A DNA stretch of 64,000 nucleotides from JAOUEA01 sp963810945 (GTDB lineage Bacteria > Actinomycetota > UBA4738 > HRBIN12), in assembly GCA_963810945.1 (NCBI GenBank), contig CAWEPI010000004.1, positions 1,240,001 through 1,304,000 of the forward strand, in the 5' to 3' direction. The position numbers were made by a program, and so were the translations under genes. Shown piece by piece: positions 59,813 to 64,000 of this stretch. The notes beneath the pieces were generated by a model. The model was given only the letters and a program-made list of their open reading frames with translations. It was not told the origin of the DNA and made no database searches. How positions within the stretch are numbered: position 1 is the first letter of the stretch; every line of letters starts with the position of its first letter.

Positions 59813-60926
59813 GCGGCGCGCGCATCGGCGCGCTCGCCGCGCGGATCGTGCGCGGGTTCCGCCGGGATCCGCGGAGCATGGCGCTGATCGTGATCGTGCC
59901 GCTCGTCGTGATGGCCCTGATCGGCTACCTGATCTCCGATCAGCGCGAGCCTCTGCGGATCGGGTTCGCCTCCGGCGACGCCGCGCGAGGCGTGCGGGGC
60001 GATCGGGGGCGACCCCGCGGCGTTCCGGGAGGCACTGGCGCGACAGCCCGGGGTGCAGCTCGTCACCGTCACGACCTGTGACGAGGGCGAGCCCGAGGTA
60101 CGCGACGGCACGCTCGACGGGCTCGTGCAGTTCCCGATCGTGACCATCGGCAACCCGGAGCCGACCGTACGCGTGATCATCGCGGGCACGGACCCGCGCG
60201 TGGAGGAGCCGATCGTGCGGGCCGCGGCGTCGGCACTCGCGGCGGCGAACGGGGTGGTGCTCCCGGACGGGCGCGGTCGCGGGCGTGCGCGTCGATCGCA
60301 TCATCGTGCCCGGTGGCGTTCGGCCCTCGACGATCTCCTACGCCGCCCCCGCGTTGATCACCGTCTTCGCGTTCCTCTTCACGTTCATGCTCACGAGCGT
60401 CTCCTTCCTGCGGGAGCGCTCCTCCGGCACGCTCGAGCGGCTGCTCGCCTCGCCGATCACCCGCGCGGAGATCCTGACCGGCTACCTCCTGGGGTTCCTG
60501 GGCTTCGCCGCGGTGCAGGCGCTGCTCGTGCTCGGCTACGCGACGCTCGTCCTGAACGCGCGCGTGGAGGGCGCCCTCTGGCTCGTGCTGCTGGTGCTGC
60601 TCCTGTTGGTGGTCGGGTGCGTGAACCTCGGGATCACGCTCTCGTTCTACGCGCGCAACGAGCTGCAGGTGATCCAGTTCATCCCCCTCGTGTTGCTCCC
60701 CCAGATCTTCCTGGGGGGCCTCTTCTGGCCGGTCCAGACCCTCTGGCCGCCGCTGCGTTGGCTGGGCCAGCTGTTCCCGGTGACGCACGCGGTGGCGGCG
60801 CTTCGGGCCGTGATGATCGCGGGTCAGGGCATCGGGGAGATCTGGGGTCAGCTCGTCGCCCTCGCGGCGTTCGCGGCCGCGATGGTGGCCGCGGGCGTGT
60901 TCGTGCTCAGGCGCCAGCGCGCCTAG
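59809..60926 (+). CDS. ABC-2 type transporter permease, with two frame breaks
   Basis: Starts at a GTG at 59809 overlapping the ATPase stop. The first membrane helix is MALIVIVPLVVMALIGYLI. The frame breaks near 59990 (G-run) and near 60274; each is repaired by removing one base. The extracytoplasmic part then reads GDPAAFREALARQPGVQLV through AAASALAAANG, and the C-terminal half has five or six helices (ALITVFAFLFTFMLTSVSF, then FLRERSSGTLERLLASPI, LGITLSFYARNE and LGGLFWPVQTLWPPL) typical of ABC-2 permeases. Repaired length is about 371 residues. Works with the preceding ATPase. Confidence 0.88.
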
Positions 60927-60948
60927 CGTCCGACCGGCTCGGGTCGGT

Positions 60949-62349
60949 CTACCGCGCGACGGGTCGTTCGGCGAGCGCCGCCTCGAGGCCCGCGATCTGC
61001 GCGCGCACCGAGGCTGCCGAGGGTCCGCCGGACCCGCCGCGGCGCGCCACGCTGCGGTCCGGATCGAGCAGCGCGGCACCGTCGGGCACGCCGAACTCGT
61101 CCCACTCCGCGTCGGAGAGCCCACGGAGGCCACGGTCCTCGGATGCGAGGCGCTTGAGGAGCTCGCCCGTGCGGCGATGGGCCTCGCGGAACGGCACGCC
61201 GGAGCGGACGAGCGCCTCCGCGAGGTCGGTCGCGTAGAGCCCTTCGGCCTCACACGCCGCGCGCATCGCCTCCGGGTGGAAGCGCACGGAGGCGACGGCG
61301 CCCCGCACCGCCGGCAGCACGAGCTCCAGGGTGTCGGCCGCATCGAAGGCCGGCTCCTTGTCCTCCTGCAGGTCACGGTGATACCCCAGCGGGAGCCCCT
61401 GGAGCAGGCCCGTGAGCTGCCCGAAGCGCGCACCCACGCGCGCCGCCTTCCCGCGGGCGAGCTCGGCCGTGTCCGGGTTCCGCTTCTGCGGCATCATGCT
61501 CGAGCCCGTGGAGAAGGCCTCGTCGAGCTCGGCCCAGCCGAGGGCCTCGTCGGTCCAGCGCGCGAGGTCCGCGCCCAAACGGGCGAGGTGCGTGGCGCAG
61601 ATGGCAGCGACGGCGACGAACTCCTGGACGAAATCGCGGTCGCTCACGGCGTCGATCGAGTTGCGGAACGCACGGTGGAAGCCGAGCCGCGCCGCCGTCA
61701 TGTCGGGATCCAGCCCGAGGGTCGAGGTGGCCACCGCGCCGGCGCCCAGCGCGCAGGTGGAGGCCCGATCGGCCCAACCCTCGAAGCGCTCCAGGTCGCG
61801 GAGCAGCGCCCAGGCGTGTGCGAGGAGATGATGGCCGAGCGTGACGGGCTGCGCGAACCGTGCGTGGGTGGTGCCGGGCATGACGGTCTCGGCATGCTCG
61901 CCCGCTCGGGCCACGATCGTGCGGATCAGGGTGACGAGCTCCGCGTCGATGCGCCGGCCCGCGGCGAGGAGCCAGAGGCGCAGGTCGGTCACCACCAGGT
62001 CGTTGCGCGAGCGGCCCGCGTGCAGCTTGGCGCCCAGGTCTCCCAGGCGATCCGTCACCGCGCGCTCCACCGCGGAGTGCACGTCCTCGTCGGCCTCCTG
62101 GAAGTCGAACCCGCCCTCCGCGATCTCCGCGCCGATATCCGCGAGCGCCTCCTCGAGCGCACCCGCCTCCGCCGGCGTGAGCAGATCGGCGTCCTGCAGC
62201 GCTCGGACGTGCGCCACGCCGGCCTCGACGTCCTGCTGCGCCAGCCGCGCGTCGAAGTCGAGCGACCGCCCGAGCGCGTGGGCCTCGGGCGCGGGAGGCG
62301 AGGAGAACCGCCCGGCCCACAGCTGGCCGCCGCCCTCCTGCGAGCTCAC
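60949..62349 (-). CDS. argH: Argininosuccinate lyase
   Basis: A 466-residue enzyme that cleaves argininosuccinate to arginine and fumarate, the last step of arginine synthesis. Family marks are LWAGRFSSPPAPEA at the start, EDVHSAVERAV, HAGRSRNDLVVTDLRLW, PGTTHARFAQPVTLGHHLLA and the signature GSSMMPQKRNPD with the catalytic serine loop. The GTG start at 62349 overlaps the argG stop (GTGA), implying coupled translation. Confidence 0.96.
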   Translation of the reverse strand: MSSQEGGGQLWAGRFSSPPAPEAHALGRSLDFDARLAQQDVEAGVAHVRALQDADLLTPAEAGALEEALADIGAEIAEGGFDFQEADEDVHSAVERAVTDRLGDLGAKLHAGRSRNDLVVTDLRLWLLAAGRRIDAELVTLIRTIVARAGEHAETVMPGTTHARFAQPVTLGHHLLAHAWALLRDLERFEGWADRASTCALGAGAVATSTLGLDPDMTAARLGFHRAFRNSIDAVSDRDFVQEFVAVAAICATHLARLGADLARWTDEALGWAELDEAFSTGSSMMPQKRNPDTAELARGKAARVGARFGQLTGLLQGLPLGYHRDLQEDKEPAFDAADTLELVLPAVRGAVASVRFHPEAMRAACEAEGLYATDLAEALVRSGVPFREAHRRTGELLKRLASEDRGLRGLSDAEWDEFGVPDGAALLDPDRSVARRGGSGGPSAASVRAQIAGLEAALAERPVAR

Positions 62350-63544
62350 CGGGCGCCGGTCCCCTGCTTCGCGGACCACACCTTGAGTGGCATCCCGTAC
62401 AGACGCACGTAGCCCTCGGCGTCGGACTGGTCGAAGGCGTCCTCACTCCCGTAGGTGGCCAGCCCGAGATCGTAGAGGGAGTGGTCGCTGCGGCGCCCCA
62501 CCACGGTGCAGGCGCCCGGCTCGAACCGCAGGCGCACGTCACCGGTCACGTGGGACTGCGTCGCGTCGACGTATGCGTCGATCGCGTGCCGCAGAGGGCT
62601 GAACCACTGGCCGTCGTACACGAGGTCGGCCCAGCGCTGCTCCAGGAGCGGCTTATGGTGCGCCACCTCGCGCTCGAGCGTCAGATCCTCGAGGGCCTGA
62701 TGCGCGCGGATGATGGCGAGCGCGCCGGGCACCTCGTAGAGCTCGCGGCTCTTGATGCCCACGCGGCGGTTCTCGATCATGTCCACGCGGCCGAAGCCGT
62801 AGGAGCCGCCGAGCGCATCGAGGGCGCGCACGATCTCGGGGAGCGAGGCCGCCGCGCCGTCGAGCGCCACGGGCAGGCCGCGCTCGAAGGTGACGGCGAT
62901 CTCGGCGGGCTCTCCCGGCCGCTCGGCGGGCGAGGCGGTGCGCGCGAACGCGTCCTCCGGCGGCGCCACCCAGGGATCCTCGAGGGGCCCGCATTCCGCG
63001 GTGCGACCCCACAGGTTCTCGTCGACCGAGTACGTCGTGACGACGTTCGCGATGGGGATCTCCCACTCCTCGGCGAGGGCGATCGCCTTCTCGCGCGGGA
63101 TGCCCGCGTCCCGGATCGGGGCCAGGACCGTCAGGTCGGGCGCCAGGACGTAGAACCCCACCTCGAACCGCACCTGATCGTTGCCCTTACCGGTACAGCC
63201 GTGCGCGACGGTGTCGGCGCCCACCTCGCGGGCGACCGCCACGACCTCCTCCACGATGCAGGGCCGGGCGAGGCCGCTCACCATCGGGTACTTCTGCTCG
63301 TAGAGGCCGTTCGCCTTGATCGCGCGGGTCAGGAACTCTCCCGCGTACCGCGCGACGGCATCCACCACGCGGACCTCGCGTCGCGCCCGCCTTACGTCCA
63401 CGGCCGACGATCTCCGCAGAAGTCCTCCTGCTGCCCCACGTCCACGGCCACCGCCGTGACCTCGTACCCCTGCTCCACCAGCCACCGGATCGTGACCGAC
63501 GTGTCCAGCCCGCCGCTGTAGGCGAGCACCGCCTTGTTCGTCAT
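62346..63544 (-). CDS. argG: Argininosuccinate synthase, with two frame breaks near the N-terminus
   Basis: Makes argininosuccinate from citrulline and aspartate with ATP. The N-terminal ATP motif AYSGGLDTS is read from an ATG at 63544 through VGQQEDF. Two breaks, near 63420 and near 63380, interrupt the next 20 codons. The rest (YAGEFLTRAIKANGLYEQKYP, then IVEEVVAVAREVGADTVAHGCTGKGNDQVRFE, cited by its ends IVEEVVA and GCTGKGNDQVRFE) continues to 62346. Removing one base at each break gives about 398 residues, the normal length. The ATG overlaps the argR stop (TGATG). Both breaks are probably sequencing errors. Confidence 0.93.
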
Positions 63545-63999
63545 CAGCTTGCCTCCATGATCTCGTTGAGCGACCGCTCCAGCCGCGCGGGCTTCACGCC
63601 CTCGCGGCCCAGGATGAGGATCGTGTTGTCGCCGGCGATCGTGCCGGCGATGTCGGCGAGCCCGACCCGGTCGATGCCCTCGGCGAGGGCGGCGGCCGCG
63701 CCGGGCGGGGTACGCACGATCAGGCCGTGCTCGGCGCGGACGAACGACAGCGCGAACTCGTCGAGCAGCCGGCGGAGCATCGCGAGCGGCTGCGGGGCCT
63801 CGCCCTCGCCCGGGATCACGTACCGGGTGCCGTCGTGGGCATGCATCCGCGCCAGCCCGAGCTCCTCGATGTCCCTGCTGATCGTCGACTGCGTGGCCGC
63901 GATGCCCATCGTGGAGAGGCGGGCGCGGATCTCCTCCTGGCTCCCCAGGTGCTCCCGCGAGACGAGCGCGAGGATCGCCTGCTGGCGCTTGGCCTTCAC
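63544..63999 (-). CDS. argR: Arginine repressor ArgR
   Basis: A 151-residue regulator with the winged-helix N-terminus (QQAILALVSREHLGSQEEIRARL, then STISRDIEELGLARM) and the C-terminal arginine-binding, hexamer-forming part (GLIVRTPPGAAAALAEGID, then DIAGTIAGDNTILIL). It represses arginine genes when arginine is plentiful. It is the first gene here of an argR-argG-argH run with overlapping stops and starts. The GTG at 63999 is at the window edge, so a start further upstream cannot be excluded. Confidence 0.94.
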   Translation of the reverse strand: MKAKRQQAILALVSREHLGSQEEIRARLSTMGIAATQSTISRDIEELGLARMHAHDGTRYVIPGEGEAPQPLAMLRRLLDEFALSFVRAEHGLIVRTPPGAAAALAEGIDRVGLADIAGTIAGDNTILILGREGVKPARLERSLNEIMEAS

Positions 64000-64000
64000 G

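Overview
The window is high-GC DNA packed with genes on both strands. Several families point to a deep-branching member of the Actinomycetota: a SigR/RsrA-type redox sigma and anti-sigma pair, two PIG-L amidases of the mycothiol Mca/MshB type, a UPF0182 membrane protein, a DUF2342 zincin, a DUF5319 protein, a PDZ/Lon-like protease, and a Ku/LigD pair with mycobacterial POL-PE-LIG domain order. mreB suggests a rod-shaped cell. I cannot fix the class. There is no prophage, insertion sequence, CRISPR array or rRNA; the only structural RNA seen is an initiator tRNA.

Layout. 1-9.1 kb: a PLP decarboxylase cut by the window edge, a Mca-like amidase, rsrA-sigR divergent from ftsH, a glycosyltransferase with a CysRS-tail-like N-terminus, a broken alpha/beta hydrolase, a lone cyclic-nucleotide-binding domain and a secreted M1-like peptidase. 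9.2-21.6 kb: tRNA-fMet, an OLD-type TOPRIM protein, an aldehyde dehydrogenase, UPF0182, a PDZ/Lon-like protease, moaE-mreB, the DUF2342 zincin and an orphan histidine kinase. 21.6-27.4 kb: two large zinc-ribbon/class III cyclase/ATPase proteins facing away from each other. 27.4-35.3 kb: DAHP synthase behind an aromatic leader peptide and attenuator, upp, and a BMP-type nucleoside ABC transporter operon. 35.4-44 kb: small metabolic genes, a hydrolase-cyclase fusion and a third zinc-ribbon/cyclase/ATPase. 44-55 kb: ROK kinase, glnB-glnD, ku, an M24 DddP-like protein, membrane proteins and ligD. 55-64 kb: a second PIG-L protein, a histidine kinase, a cold-shock protein, an SDR, an ABC-2 exporter and argR-argG-argH.

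Functional links. Four class III cyclase-domain proteins and one stand-alone CNB-domain protein suggest extensive cyclic-nucleotide signalling. Ku and LigD make a two-component NHEJ system. GlnB and GlnD form the nitrogen-sensing pair. The sigR/rsrA pair and the two PIG-L proteins fit mycothiol-based thiol homeostasis. The ABC operon and upp are salvage functions.

Two features run through the window. First, at least 15 frame breaks split otherwise conserved genes (argG, DAHP synthase, ligD, transporter permeases and others). All but one fit a single inserted base, so sequencing error is more likely than gene decay. Second, many genes have a TANNNT hexamer 7-8 nt before the start codon and no Shine-Dalgarno, as expected for leaderless transcripts; I used this to choose starts. 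The most interesting single element is the attenuator at 29652-29803: a 17-codon leader peptide rich in Phe and Tyr, followed by mutually exclusive hairpins, ahead of DAHP synthase.
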